This document shows positions 1-9,254 of a DNA stretch of 64,000 nt, piece after piece (the first letter of the stretch is position 1; the number at the start of each line of letters is the position of its first letter). Both the position numbers and the translations under genes were made by a program. The stretch covers positions 67,841-131,840 of the forward strand of contig JAEZGH010000025.1 of assembly GCA_023417065.1 (NCBI GenBank), in the 5' to 3' direction. The notes under the pieces are model-generated. The model was not told where the DNA came from. It saw only the letters and a list, made by a program, of their open reading frames with translations, and ran no database searches. The stretch comes from Bacteroidota bacterium (GTDB lineage Bacteria > Bacteroidota > Bacteroidia > Cytophagales > Cyclobacteriaceae).

Positions 1-63
1 GGCTCCGTTCCAACCATTTTTATTTACATATAGTCTAAACCGTTGCTATGACCCTTAGCCAAG

Positions 64-855
64 ATGAATAACCTACGATTAGTCCTCCTTGTCTTAGTAA
101 TAATCCCACTCTCTTCGTGCGACGACGATGACACCAAACCTGCCGGAAAAATCTTTCCGGTCCGAATGGAAACGCCCGACTATCATAGGGAACTGATCTT
201 TGATACCAATGACCGGCTGAGTGCGGTTCGAATGATCAGCTTCTTTCCGGATGATGACCCGAGAGAATCGATCATAAAATTTTATTATGATACTGGTGAA
301 CGTATAGACAGTTCGTCCGCGCCAGGTCACAATATTAAATACACCTACGAAGCGGAGCTGCTCACACGGAGCGATGAATACATCGACGAATTACACGCGC
401 ATTATCACACGTTCGAATACGATGCGCGCAAACGCATTTCACAAACCTTGTCATGGCAATACTTTGTCGATCAAAGCGAATGGGTCCCACGCCAGAAAAG
501 CACTTACTCATACGACAGTAATGACAACCTCATTGAAAACACCCTCTATTACTACAATAGTGGCACCGCGAATTTTGAACTACTTGCCAGGTTTTTATAC
601 AGTGATTACGATAACGCTGAAAGCTTCGATCGACATTTCAGTATCGCTCCTTTCAATCCGATGTTTAAGATAAGGAGAAACAACCCCGGCAAAATGGAAG
701 TACAAAACAGGCATGGTAACACGACTGCAGTTGAAGTTTACAGTTATGTATATCACAACTCCGGACTCCCCGAGCGCTGTACTACCTCCGTGACATTCCC
801 TTTCAACGGTGAGACCGGTTCGTATGAAACGAAGTTCATCTACGAGGTTCGATAA
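64..855 (+). CDS. Lipoprotein with weak YD-like repeats, function unknown
   Basis: The 263-residue product starts with a signal peptide that ends in a lipobox (LSSC, Cys19) followed by an acidic DDDD stretch, which points to an outer-membrane or surface lipoprotein. The rest has recurring Tyr-centred segments such as YDARKRI, YDSNDNLI and YHNSGLPE about every 20-35 residues, the spacing seen in YD/RHS-like Bacteroidota lipoproteins that form beta structure. I see no catalytic motif. The ATG at 64 sits directly before the hydrophobic segment, which supports this start. It stands alone, 99 bases upstream of the GH15 gene on the same strand. The lipoprotein call is firm; the repeat family is inferred from pattern only. 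Confidence 0.7.
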   Translation: MNNLRLVLLVLVIIPLSSCDDDDTKPAGKIFPVRMETPDYHRELIFDTNDRLSAVRMISFFPDDDPRESIIKFYYDTGERIDSSSAPGHNIKYTYEAELLTRSDEYIDELHAHYHTFEYDARKRISQTLSWQYFVDQSEWVPRQKSTYSYDSNDNLIENTLYYYNSGTANFELLARFLYSDYDNAESFDRHFSIAPFNPMFKIRRNNPGKMEVQNRHGNTTAVEVYSYVYHNSGLPERCTTSVTFPFNGETGSYETKFIYEVR

Positions 856-954
856 CACGGAACAGTCAATATCGCGTTACACTGCTCCCGGCAGAGATTT
901 CCTTCCGGTATGCTGGCACGGTCATTTATATTCTCCAAGATATAATCCCCATCC

Positions 955-2787
955 ATGCAGCGCATTTCTGACTATCAGCCAATCGAAAACTACGGCGTTA
1001 TCGGCGACTTAAACACCGTGGCGCTCGTGGGGCTCAATGGCTCTATTGACTTCATGTGTTTCCCCAACTTCGACTCCCCCAGCATTTTTGCGGCCCTTCT
1101 CGACAAGTCCAAAGGCGGTTTTTTCCGAATTGCCACGGCGCGGGAAGACATCAAACAAAAGCAGCTCTATTTGCCTGAGACTAACGTGCTGCTAACTCGC
1201 TTTCTCGGACAGGAGGGAATCGCAGAAGTTACGGATTTTATGCCTGTCGAACTCATGGATGTGGGGAAGGAACTCGTTCGGATGGCTACCTGCGTTCATG
1301 GCTCTGTTGAACTAAGTATGGAATGTTGTCCACGATTCAATTATAGTCGCACAGCACACGGCGTTCAAAAACTCAGCGACAAAGAGTACCTGCTGATAAG
1401 TGAAGAGGACAACCCGGTCAAGCTCAGATTCGCGGCCACTGTCCCCGTCGAAGTCGACGGATCGGATCTGACTGCGCGCTTCACCTTGAACACCGGTGAG
1501 AGGGCAATATTCATGCTTGAGGACGTAACCAGTGCTGAATCACGCAATGTCAATCTTGCAGAGTTCGCAAAAGAGTCCCTGTATGAAACTATCAACTATT
1601 GGAAGAAATGGGTTTCTCAAAGCCACTACCGTGGCCGATGGATGGAGATGGTTTACCGTTCTGCGCTTGTATTGAAGCTTATGACGTCCCGTCAATACGG
1701 ATCCATTGTAGCCGCCCCAACCTTCGGACTTCCGGAGGAAATCGGCGGTGGGCGAAACTGGGATTATCGCTACACCTGGATACGCGACGCATCCTTTACC
1801 GTTTACGCTCTTCTCAAGTTAGGATTCAGAAGAGAAACACATGAATTCATCAAATGGGTTGAGGAACGCTGTAATGATATCGGTGAAGCTGGCAGTCTTC
1901 GCCTGATGTACACCCTCGACGGAAAGCTGGACATCTTTGAAAAGGAACTCCCACATTTCGAAGGCTATCGCAATTCCAAACCCGTGCGAATAGGCAACGG
2001 CGCCTATGACCAGGTCCAGCTTGACATCTACGGCGAGCTGCTCGACGCGGTTTACCTTTACGACAAACATGTGGAAGCCATTTCGTATGATTTCTGGAAT
2101 AACATCATGCGCCAAGTAGATTGGGTTTGCGACAACTGGGCAACCGAAGACGAAGGGATCTGGGAAGTTCGCGGCGGCAAGAAGGAATTCCTTTATTCAC
2201 GACTTCTCTGCTGGGTGGCAATCGATCGCGGTCTCAAGATTGCCGATGCGCATTCTTACCCGCGGCCACAACGGTGGCGGGATGAAAGAGACAAGATCTT
2301 CAATTCTATCCATCAAGACTTTTGGAACGAGGAGTTGCAGGCGTTCGTACAATACAAAGGTGCACGTACGGTGGATGCCGCCACACTTCTCATGCCGCTG
2401 ATTCGCTTCATTGGGCCAACCGATCCAAGATGGTTGTCGACGTTGGCCCGCATTGAAAAAGAACTCGTATCAGATTCCCTTGTTTACCGCTACAGGAATG
2501 ACGAAAAATTCGACGGCCTTGACGGTGGCGAAGGAACGTTTTCCATGTGCACATTCTGGTATGTCGAATGCCTCGCCAAGGCTGGCCAGTTGAACAAGGC
2601 AAGACTTGTGTTTGAAAAAATGATGGGCTATGCAAATCACGTCGGGCTATACGCCGAAATGCTCGGCCTGCAGGGCGACCATTTGGGAAACTTTCCACAG
2701 GCTTTTACACATCTCGCATTGATAAGCGCGGCACTTTCACTTGAGAAGTTGTCAAACGACCCGCAGCGGGAATCCACGCTTTTGTAG
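955..2787 (+). CDS. GH15 family glycoside hydrolase (glucoamylase/trehalase type)
   Basis: The 610-residue protein has the layout of bacterial GH15 enzymes. An N-terminal beta domain begins with ISDYQPIENYGVIGD and NGSIDFMCFPNFDSPS. It is followed by an (alpha/alpha)6 barrel containing GGGRNWDYRYTWIRDASF (about residues 262-279) and QLDIYGELLDAVY. The conserved segment GGEGTFSMCTFW near residue 525 normally carries a catalytic Glu. There is no signal peptide, so it is probably cytoplasmic and acts on alpha-linked glucosides. Family members include glucoamylases, glucodextranases and trehalases; the sequence does not decide which. The gene ends 9 bases before the convergent CNNM gene. The length matches the usual 590-620 residues. 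Confidence 0.92.
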   Translation: MQRISDYQPIENYGVIGDLNTVALVGLNGSIDFMCFPNFDSPSIFAALLDKSKGGFFRIATAREDIKQKQLYLPETNVLLTRFLGQEGIAEVTDFMPVELMDVGKELVRMATCVHGSVELSMECCPRFNYSRTAHGVQKLSDKEYLLISEEDNPVKLRFAATVPVEVDGSDLTARFTLNTGERAIFMLEDVTSAESRNVNLAEFAKESLYETINYWKKWVSQSHYRGRWMEMVYRSALVLKLMTSRQYGSIVAAPTFGLPEEIGGGRNWDYRYTWIRDASFTVYALLKLGFRRETHEFIKWVEERCNDIGEAGSLRLMYTLDGKLDIFEKELPHFEGYRNSKPVRIGNGAYDQVQLDIYGELLDAVYLYDKHVEAISYDFWNNIMRQVDWVCDNWATEDEGIWEVRGGKKEFLYSRLLCWVAIDRGLKIADAHSYPRPQRWRDERDKIFNSIHQDFWNEELQAFVQYKGARTVDAATLLMPLIRFIGPTDPRWLSTLARIEKELVSDSLVYRYRNDEKFDGLDGGEGTFSMCTFWYVECLAKAGQLNKARLVFEKMMGYANHVGLYAEMLGLQGDHLGNFPQAFTHLALISAALSLEKLSNDPQRESTLL

Positions 2788-2795
2788 ACTTAACA

Positions 2796-3770
2796 TCAGT
2801 CAAACTCGTCGCGAATATCTCCCACCACTTCCTCCACCAGGTCCTCCAATGTAAGCATACCGATGTTCTTTCCGTCGTGATCACGGACGATAGCAAGGTG
2901 ATTCTTTCTCAAGATAAACTGCCTCAGAAGTGCAGCTACCGTCATATCTTTATTAACAAATAACAATGGGCGGATGAACTTCGTCAGGCCATCTTTTAAT
3001 AGTTCCTCTTTCTGCAGCGAGATCTCTTTTAAGTTAAGGTATCCGATCAAATCCTGCGGCGATTGCGTCCGGCTTACCGGATACCTCGTGTGAAGATATT
3101 TTTCAGCAATAGCGTAATATTCGTCATAGCTGATATTCTCCGGAATAAATATCAAACGATCTATCGGCAGCATAATTTCCTCCAGCGTTCGACGTCTTAA
3201 TGCAGAGGTCTGAATAATGATTTTCTCCTGCTCGCGGTCGATCACATTCTGTAGTTGAGCCGCCCGGGCGATCGTGTGAATATCATCTACCGAGTACGAT
3301 GTTGTCCTTTTGGATCCGCCAGTCAGCAGATTCGAAAATTTTTCCGTTATCCAGACAACCGGAAAAAGAACTTTTATTGAATAATAAAGTGGCTTCGCGA
3401 TAACCGGCGCCAGACGATCGGCATGAGCAACCCCCAAAACTTTCGGAAATATTTCGGTGAAGAAAAGTATTATGAAGGTAAAGACAACCGAGAATATCCA
3501 CAGGCTTTCACCTCCATACAAATCTCCAAATGCATTTCCGGCAACTGTTGATCCGCCCGTATGCGCAATTGTATTCAGAATTAAAATTGCGGATATCGGT
3601 CTGTTGATATTCATATTCAATTTACTGAGCACCTTTGCATATGTTATCCCTTTATTCTTATCGGTTTCAATTTTAACGGAGTTCACGCTGAGCAGCACCG
3701 CTTCTGAAAGCGAACACAACAAGGACACCACTACTGCAAGAAAGGAACTGACAATCAAAGTCGTCATCAT
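2796..3770 (-). CDS. CNNM (DUF21) transmembrane protein with CBS domains
   Basis: The 324-residue protein begins with a four-helix DUF21/CNNM membrane domain (residues about 1-170, including LLCSLSEAVLLS and IILFFTEIFPKVLGV). A linker and a pair of CBS domains follow (about 185-324; MLPIDRLIFIP, TRYPVSR, HLAIVRDHDGKNIGMLTLEDLVEEVVGDI). The family transports or controls efflux of divalent cations such as Mg2+, with the CBS pair as an adenine-nucleotide sensor. It lacks the C-terminal CorC_HlyC transporter-associated domain found in the second CNNM gene at 5507, so it is the short form. A second ATG one codon downstream is an alternative start. It is convergent with the GH15 gene and divergent from the LigD-like gene. 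Confidence 0.88.
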   Translation of the reverse strand: MMTTLIVSSFLAVVVSLLCSLSEAVLLSVNSVKIETDKNKGITYAKVLSKLNMNINRPISAILILNTIAHTGGSTVAGNAFGDLYGGESLWIFSVVFTFIILFFTEIFPKVLGVAHADRLAPVIAKPLYYSIKVLFPVVWITEKFSNLLTGGSKRTTSYSVDDIHTIARAAQLQNVIDREQEKIIIQTSALRRRTLEEIMLPIDRLIFIPENISYDEYYAIAEKYLHTRYPVSRTQSPQDLIGYLNLKEISLQKEELLKDGLTKFIRPLLFVNKDMTVAALLRQFILRKNHLAIVRDHDGKNIGMLTLEDLVEEVVGDIRDEFD

Positions 3771-3907
3771 AAAGTTTTGATATTAAAACAGCACACATTC
3801 ATACCGGCTCAAAAATACCAAGAATAATTGTGTATTTACCAGTACGGAGCGTCCAACGGGAGGTACCTGCGCCATGAGGATTTTTGTTATCTTTGGCTAC
3901 CCGAACT

Positions 3908-5302
3908 ATGCTGATCCGCAAGAACACGAAGGCCTTTAAGACTATTGAGCAAATCATTTCGGCTTGTAAAGATCGCGTGGACCGAAGAAAACTGATCCGC
4001 CTGTTTATCACGAAAGCAGGACATACCATTGATGACCGCATTCCCGTTGAAGGAATTGAAGGCGGAGCGGAGCTGTTTTATGACATGACTTATCAGGTTG
4101 TGCTGAACAATCTAAAATCCGCCAGCCATCAGCTACAGCACAGTGATGACACTCCGGGCATCTATTTCTTTCATAGTTCATCCAACAAATCGTGGGATGA
4201 GGCTCCCTTCGAGTTCGACGAACTTGTCGGTAAGGAATTCGCAACATTAAATGAGCTCCCTGTCCTTCGCAAAAAAGAAAAAACGGAGAAGTACAGCCTG
4301 CCAACTCCGCGAAATTCCGAACAGGCAAAGCCAAACAAGTCAAAAAAAGAACCGCAGCCCGCGGAGAAGAAAAAAGCAACGATCTCAAATCTGAAGCCCG
4401 CTTCACAACAACCTGAATTCAATCTCAGGAACGATTTGTATTTTACTGACCTGGAGCGAGTAATATTCCGGAATCCGCAACTTACGCGGCGCGACATATT
4501 GACCTACTACAACCAAGTATCAGAACGTCTGTTGCCGTGGTTGAAGGAACGCCCGCTAATATTAATATTTCGAAGGCCTGACGGTCGCAGAGTAACGTGC
4601 TCCACGATCAGCGAACTGGAGAAGTATGATATCGAAGTTCCTCAATGGATCAAAAACGGAAAGGACGATTCACTGCTATGTAATGATCGGGAACATCTGC
4701 TTTTCTTTGTTGAAGCAGGGTGCGTTCAATTTGATGTAGGGTCCTTCCGGCTTAAATCTCCAACAACGCCTGATTATCTGGTACTGGGAATAGATTCACC
4801 CGATGCAGATGCAACGAAAGCGATTGGTGTCGCGCATACCGCGAAAGCTATTCTTGATGCTCTTAAACTACCATCCTATGCAATGACGAGTGGCATATCC
4901 GGACTGCATCTGCTGATAGCGCTAAACAAAGAAAGTAGTGAAGAGGCCAGACAACAGGTGGCCGAATACCTCTGCAAACTGATTCGACTTAAAACGCCAG
5001 ACCGCGTCGTATTGGAAGGCTCCGGCGATCCCGAGTATGGCAAAGTCAAGCTTGAGTTCTCTTCAAATAAGTCCGACAGCCGTATTGTGGCACCATACTC
5101 GCTTTTCGATGGTGAAAATCCATTAGTAGCAACGCCGCTTTCCTGGGGCGAACTCAGCCCTGAAATGGATTTCGACTTTAGTCCAGAGCTCATAATCAAA
5201 CGAATCAAAAACAGCGATCCCTGGGAAGGATTTGGCCGCCGGAAAGTGAGCGCCAATGACGAGTGGGAAAAACTTGAGAACCATTATTCGTTTCTCTTCT
5301 AA
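3908..5302 (+). CDS. LigD polymerase-domain-like protein with altered active site
   Basis: The 464-residue protein starts at ATG 3908; an in-frame TTG at 3884 is less likely. Residues about 175-430 align by eye to the archaeo-eukaryotic-primase-type polymerase domain of LigD: FTDLERVIFRNPQLTRRDIL, YYNQVSERLLPWLKERPL, TPDYLVLGIDSP, SGISGLHLLIAL and PLSWGEL. LigD enzymes fill gaps during bacterial end joining. Here the usual catalytic D-x-D (FDLDP) reads LGIDSP (G294, D296). The third acidic position, usually in LDYLQN, is E383 (KLEFSSN), and the Lys of SGGKGLH is missing. Residues 1-120 are of unknown fold and are joined by a Lys/Pro-rich linker (125-170). No ligase or Ku gene is nearby. It could be a degenerate or specialised primase-like factor. 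Confidence 0.72.
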   Translation: MLIRKNTKAFKTIEQIISACKDRVDRRKLIRLFITKAGHTIDDRIPVEGIEGGAELFYDMTYQVVLNNLKSASHQLQHSDDTPGIYFFHSSSNKSWDEAPFEFDELVGKEFATLNELPVLRKKEKTEKYSLPTPRNSEQAKPNKSKKEPQPAEKKKATISNLKPASQQPEFNLRNDLYFTDLERVIFRNPQLTRRDILTYYNQVSERLLPWLKERPLILIFRRPDGRRVTCSTISELEKYDIEVPQWIKNGKDDSLLCNDREHLLFFVEAGCVQFDVGSFRLKSPTTPDYLVLGIDSPDADATKAIGVAHTAKAILDALKLPSYAMTSGISGLHLLIALNKESSEEARQQVAEYLCKLIRLKTPDRVVLEGSGDPEYGKVKLEFSSNKSDSRIVAPYSLFDGENPLVATPLSWGELSPEMDFDFSPELIIKRIKNSDPWEGFGRRKVSANDEWEKLENHYSFLF

Positions 5303-5506
5303 AGCCAGCAGAAATAAGAACGGCTTAGACACGACTCACCGAAATGAAGCATTGCTGAGATTTTCAGATTAGCCCGGAAGCGGATAGGACCCGATTTAAT
5401 AAGTCGAAAGCAGAACAGCCGCACCGAACGTCAGATTATTGTTAAATTAGCTTAGTTTGAGTGGCGTGGCCTCCTGCTGTTCAACGACCAATCTTATTAA
5501 CTGCTA

Positions 5507-6790
5507 ATGGAAATCGTCATTATCCTTCTGCTCATTCTTTTGAATGGCGTATTCTCAATGTCGGAAATCGCGTTGGTATCATCCCGTAAGGCCCGACTGG
5601 AGGCTGCAGTAAGAGCGCGGAAGAAAGGCGCGGCGGCGGCGCTCGAGCTTTCACAGTCACCTAACCAGTTTCTTTCGACAGTACAAATCGGCATAACGTT
5701 GATCGGACTTCTAACTGGTATTTACAGTGGTGAAACACTTGCTGAAGATCTGGCGATGTCGATCCAAAAAGTAGCGTTCCTCAGCGAATTCGCGAACAGC
5801 CTCGCTGTCGCCATTGTACTTATCGTAATAACGTTTGTTTCGCTGATCCTGGGAGAGCTGGTTCCAAAACGTATCGGACTCACCAACCCCGAAGTTATCT
5901 CGCGGATGATGTCACCGGTGATGCGAATAGTATCTTCGATCGCCTTGCCTTTCGTTTGGGTGTTATCTAAAACATCCGACTTCATATTAAAATTGCTCAA
6001 CATCAAAAGATCAGCTGAGAACCGGATTACGGAAGAGGAAATCAAATCCATCATTCACGAAGGCACACAGGGCGGTGAGATACAGGCAATCGAAGAAGAC
6101 ATCGTTGAACGTGTTTTCCTGCTCGGCGATCGCAAGATCAGCTCACTTATGACACCAAGGAACGACGTTACGTTTCTCGATATAGAAAGTTCATTTGCCG
6201 AAGTCCAGCAAACCATCAACGAAGAACTTCATCGCATTTATCCGGTTTACAAAGGTGACAAAGACAACCTGTTGGGGATCGTTCGACTCAAAGATCTGTT
6301 CATCGCTTTTCAACAAGGAAATTTTAACATCGCCAGTCATATCGTTCAGCCAAATTATCTTATTGAAAGTACGTCAGGTTATAAGGCCCTTGAGAATTTC
6401 AGAAAATCAAAAGTTCACTACGCGCTCGTTACCAACGAATACGGGCAGGTCATTGGGATCGTTACTATGGACGACATTCTCAAAGCGCTCGTGGGCGACA
6501 TCAGCGAACTAAACAACGACGATTACCAGCTACTGGAAAGGGAAGACGGCACCTATCTTGTAGATGGCCAGTATCCCCTAAGCGAGTTCTTCCTTTACTT
6601 TGATCTCGATATGGATAAGACCTTCCGAAATGTGAACACTGTTGCCGGACTTATCCTCCATGAAATTCATCATCTGCCAGTTGTCGGCGAGAAAACCAAA
6701 TGGCGCGACTTTGAGTTTGAAGTAGTCGACATGGACAACACAAAGATCGACAAACTCCTCGTACGAAGAATCCCGGAAATAGGCCAGTGA
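5507..6790 (+). CDS. Hemolysin/CorC family CNNM-CBS-CorC_HlyC membrane protein
   Basis: The 427-residue protein has the full domain order of the TlyC/CorC family. A DUF21/CNNM membrane domain occupies residues about 1-190 (LLLILLNGVFSMSEIALVSSRKARL, shown in part; LILGELVPKRIGLTNPE). Two CBS domains lie at about 205-335 (LMTPRNDVTFLD, YPVYKGDKDNLLGIV, HYALVTNEYGQVIGIVTMDD), and a CorC_HlyC domain at about 345-425. The role is probably cation (Mg2+/Co2+) homeostasis at the cytoplasmic membrane; the hemolysin name is historical. It is a paralogue of the gene at 2796-3770 but longer by the C-terminal domain. The ATG at 5507 falls immediately before the first hydrophobic helix. Confidence 0.93.
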   Translation: MEIVIILLLILLNGVFSMSEIALVSSRKARLEAAVRARKKGAAAALELSQSPNQFLSTVQIGITLIGLLTGIYSGETLAEDLAMSIQKVAFLSEFANSLAVAIVLIVITFVSLILGELVPKRIGLTNPEVISRMMSPVMRIVSSIALPFVWVLSKTSDFILKLLNIKRSAENRITEEEIKSIIHEGTQGGEIQAIEEDIVERVFLLGDRKISSLMTPRNDVTFLDIESSFAEVQQTINEELHRIYPVYKGDKDNLLGIVRLKDLFIAFQQGNFNIASHIVQPNYLIESTSGYKALENFRKSKVHYALVTNEYGQVIGIVTMDDILKALVGDISELNNDDYQLLEREDGTYLVDGQYPLSEFFLYFDLDMDKTFRNVNTVAGLILHEIHHLPVVGEKTKWRDFEFEVVDMDNTKIDKLLVRRIPEIGQ

Positions 6791-6828
6791 CTTTGTCTTG
6801 TTTTGATGAACGTGACGTGATCTTTATG

Positions 6829-7223
6829 CTACATCCCTTCGATCTCTATAAAGACCCTATAGACCATCACCAGCACAAAGACGGTGAAGCAAATTCCGAA
6901 CAAGAAACCCACAATCGGCTTGTAGGTTTGTTTACGGCGTGTTGCGTCGGCTTTTGAGGTAAGTAAACAATTCCTACTGTCTGACCCGTCTTGTAGGCAC
7001 CAACCGATGAGGTCAGAATGCCTGTATATTCCTTCGAATCGTTTCCCTGATAGTAATAGAAAACAATATCCCTCGGTTCTCTTCGGGCCGTCCTGATTTC
7101 ATAAATCGTTGCCTGAGCGCAAATGCCGTCCCTGAGAATCCTCTTTATACGTATGTATTTGTAGAGTATCAACACAAGAGGGAGCGCTCCCAGCAGAGCC
7201 ATAACAACAAGAGCAATTTCCAT
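6829..7223 (-). pseudogene. DUF3592-like membrane protein broken by a one-base frameshift
   Basis: From ATG 7223 the reading frame gives an N-terminal helix (IALVVMALLGALPLVLIL) and a DUF3592-like core (ATIYEIRTARREP, YKTGQTVGIVYLPQKP). It then runs into a nonsense tail and stops at 6867. In another frame the sequence continues as DATRRKQTYKPIVG and then a hydrophobic helix (FLFGICFTVFVLVMVYRVF), ending at TAG 6829-6831. That is the C-terminal membrane helix DUF3592 proteins normally have. The frame change needs one extra C near 6948-6951, so the gene looks like it lost a base there. Either this is a real mutation or an assembly error. The restored product would be about 130 residues with two membrane helices. 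Function of the family is unknown. Confidence 0.7.
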
Positions 7224-7514
7224 TGCAACACCTGATTACGAACTACAAAAATCAATGATTCCGAAACAACAGAGTATCACATGATTGTGTGATGCGGTTC
7301 AGCAACTAGGGGCCAAATACGGGTAAGGCGCAGCCTGAAATGTTTGCAGCGTTTCATCCGGCTAAATCACGCTTACACGATTATATGCTGTCACGCATTT
7401 TTTTGATGCCAAAGGTTTCGTATTTACAAAATTCTCGGTACAATAGAACCCCGATGCTCGTAGTGGGCACGCCACGTCATACGAATTCATTACTACATCA
7501 AATAGTACAGCGCA

Positions 7515-8057
7515 ATGAGAAGCATAATTCTTGACCTTGCAATCACACTTGATGGTTTCATTGAAGGGCCCAATGGCGAAACAGATTGGTGTATCCTTGA
7601 TGATGACATGGACTTCGAAGGATTCCTCGATGGCATTGATACGATTTTTTACGGCCGTGTTAGCTATGACGTCTGGGGAAACTACAAGCCAGCTCCTGAC
7701 GCAAGCGCGGCAGAACGAGCACTATGGAATGCAGTTCACACGAAAGAGAAGTATGTATTTTCCAAAAAGAACCATCAGGACCACAGGGCAACGTTCATCA
7801 CAAGCAATGTCGCTGAAGAAGTGGCACGAATCAAAGAAACAGACGGGAGGGACATTTGGCTTTATGGCGGAGCAGGCTTGATAAAAACGTTTGTCGATCT
7901 CAACTTGATCGACATCTATCGCCTTTCCGTTCATCCAATTTTCCTGGGACAAGGTAAGCGCCTTATTGAAAACCCCGCTGAACGCATTCAGCTCAGACAT
8001 ATTGATACCAAAACATTTCGCTCAGGAGTTGTACAGCTCATCTACGAAGCAGTGTAG
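7515..8057 (+). CDS. RibD C-terminal / dihydrofolate-reductase-fold protein
   Basis: The 180-residue protein matches the RibD_C family of DHFR-fold reductases. Its features are ILDLAITLDGFIEGPNGETDW near the N terminus, a nucleotide-binding region around FYGRVSYDVWG, and the C-terminal DIWLYGGAGLIKTFVDLNLIDIYRL and VHPIFLGQGKRLI (shown in part). Family members use NAD(P)H; substrates of the stand-alone forms are mostly unknown, so a role in riboflavin synthesis should not be assumed. The protein is soluble, without signal peptide. The ATG at 7515 is chosen because homologues start directly at the first beta strand. It stands alone between two non-coding gaps of about 200-290 bases. Confidence 0.9.
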   Translation: MRSIILDLAITLDGFIEGPNGETDWCILDDDMDFEGFLDGIDTIFYGRVSYDVWGNYKPAPDASAAERALWNAVHTKEKYVFSKKNHQDHRATFITSNVAEEVARIKETDGRDIWLYGGAGLIKTFVDLNLIDIYRLSVHPIFLGQGKRLIENPAERIQLRHIDTKTFRSGVVQLIYEAV

Positions 8058-8219
8058 ATTTAGTTCATCACCACGATATTACAGGGTTCAGCGGCTATTT
8101 ACCTAGATTTTTCACGCCACGGCGTTTAGATGCTGAAGCGAAGCAATTTCTCCTGAACATGCCGCATCGGGCCTCTTTGAATGTCGTAAAAACACCCCCT
8201 CGGGACCGGTAATTCACAG

Positions 8220-8227
8220 TACCTTTG
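8220..8227 (+). promoter_or_regulatory. Candidate Bacteroidota -7 promoter element (TAnnTTTG)
   Basis: The octamer TACCTTTG matches the Bacteroidota -7 consensus TAnnTTTG and lies about 40 bases before the DoxX start codon, a suitable distance. I see no good -33 TTG at the usual spacing, so the call rests on the -7 match alone. Confidence 0.35.
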
Positions 8228-8267
8228 TTATGTACAAACGATCAATCACAACAAAACCTTAATACAC

Positions 8268-8687
8268 ATGGTAACCACAATCAACACTTCCGAAACAATG
8301 AATATTTCAAAAGGCCGCCTTTGGACCGCCCGCATCATGGGAGGAATCGTCATCCTATTTATGCTTATGGACAGCACCTTCAAGTTCATGCCAAATGAAG
8401 AGGTGATATCTACAACTCAGGATCTCGGATTCAGCGCTCATCACCTGCCAATCATGGGCACGCTGGGCTTGTTAAGTATCATCCTCTTTGCCGTTCCAAG
8501 AACACAAATCCTTGGTGCAATATTCTTAACCGGATATTTCGGTGGCGCCATTGCTACGCATGTACGGCTTGACAATCCTCTGTTCTCACATATCCTCTTC
8601 CCGGTATATCTGGCCATATTAATGTGGGGTTCCGTCTGGCTTCGGTCAGAACTTCTGAGACAACTTCTCCCATTTAAGAAAGGCTGA
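8268..8687 (+). CDS. DoxX family small membrane protein
   Basis: The 139-residue protein has four hydrophobic segments: GGIVILFMLMDSTFKF, LPIMGTLGLLSIILFAV, ILGAIFLTGYFGGAIATHV and LFPVYLAILMWGSVWL. The pattern G-A-I-A-T-H-V-R in the third helix is typical of DoxX-like proteins. These are small inner-membrane proteins linked in some bacteria to redox or sulfur metabolism; no specific reaction can be given. An internal ATG at 8298 (MNISKG) is an alternative start that would remove ten polar residues. It precedes the broken SnoaL-like gene on the same strand with a gap of about 15 bases, so they may have formed a transcription unit. Confidence 0.85.
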   Translation: MVTTINTSETMNISKGRLWTARIMGGIVILFMLMDSTFKFMPNEEVISTTQDLGFSAHHLPIMGTLGLLSIILFAVPRTQILGAIFLTGYFGGAIATHVRLDNPLFSHILFPVYLAILMWGSVWLRSELLRQLLPFKKG

Positions 8688-8701
8688 TTTACTCCCACTG
8701 C

Positions 8702-9130
8702 ATGCAAAAAGGATTCGAACACCAAATGACTTCTTCACGATCTATCGGGAAGCCACATGGGAAAGAGATATCAGCCGGATGATCAGCCTCTACCACGATG
8801 ACGTTACGATATTTTGATATGTGGGGCGACGCCGGATTTTCCAGAGGGCTGGAAGAATGGTCCGGCGTCGTCACCAAGTGGCTGACATCATTGAACGACG
8901 AAAGGGTATGTGTAACTTTTGACATGATAGAAATAAGGGAAGGTGATCGAGTCGGGTTCACCAGTGCATTGATAGAGTACAAGGCGCTCGCAACTGATGA
9001 CACCGTCCTTCGGAGCATGCGCAACAGGATCACAACAGGATTCGTGAAGCAAGATGCACGATGGTTTGTAATCCATCAGCACATTTCAGCACCCGTCGAC
9101 GCCGAACTCAAAGCGATTCTGTCTTTCTGA
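8702..9130 (+). pseudogene. SnoaL/NTF2-like protein with frameshift(s)
   Basis: Downstream of ATG 8798 the frame encodes YFDMWGDAGFSRGLEEW to the stop at 9130, the C-terminal two thirds of an NTF2-fold SnoaL/DUF4440-like protein. The missing N-terminal third lies just upstream in another frame: TPNDFFTIYREATWERDI, RMISLYHDDVTIF, then TGA at 8815-8817. Removing one T from the TTTT run at 8812-8815 joins the two into a standard SnoaL_3-type sequence (HDDVTIFDMWG). The first ATG (8702, MQKGFEH) is in yet another frame, so a second indel near 8720 or a non-ATG start is needed. Family members are small cone-shaped hydrolases, isomerases or scaffolds of unknown substrate. Confidence 0.7.
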
Positions 9131-9254
9131 ACCAAAGGGATAAAGCCCCCGTTTTTGTCCAGGCAGAAAGAATTAACTAGATGCACACCGTAAAATGCTG
9201 AGCCTTTGAAATTAACCTTCATTCCCGCTATTTTTGAAGGAAGGCAAGACTCAC

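Noticed and set aside
7340..7534. 64-codon open frame on the plus strand before the RibD-like gene
   Set aside because: No family character, mixed hydrophobic and basic residues without pattern, and it overlaps the start of a well-supported gene.
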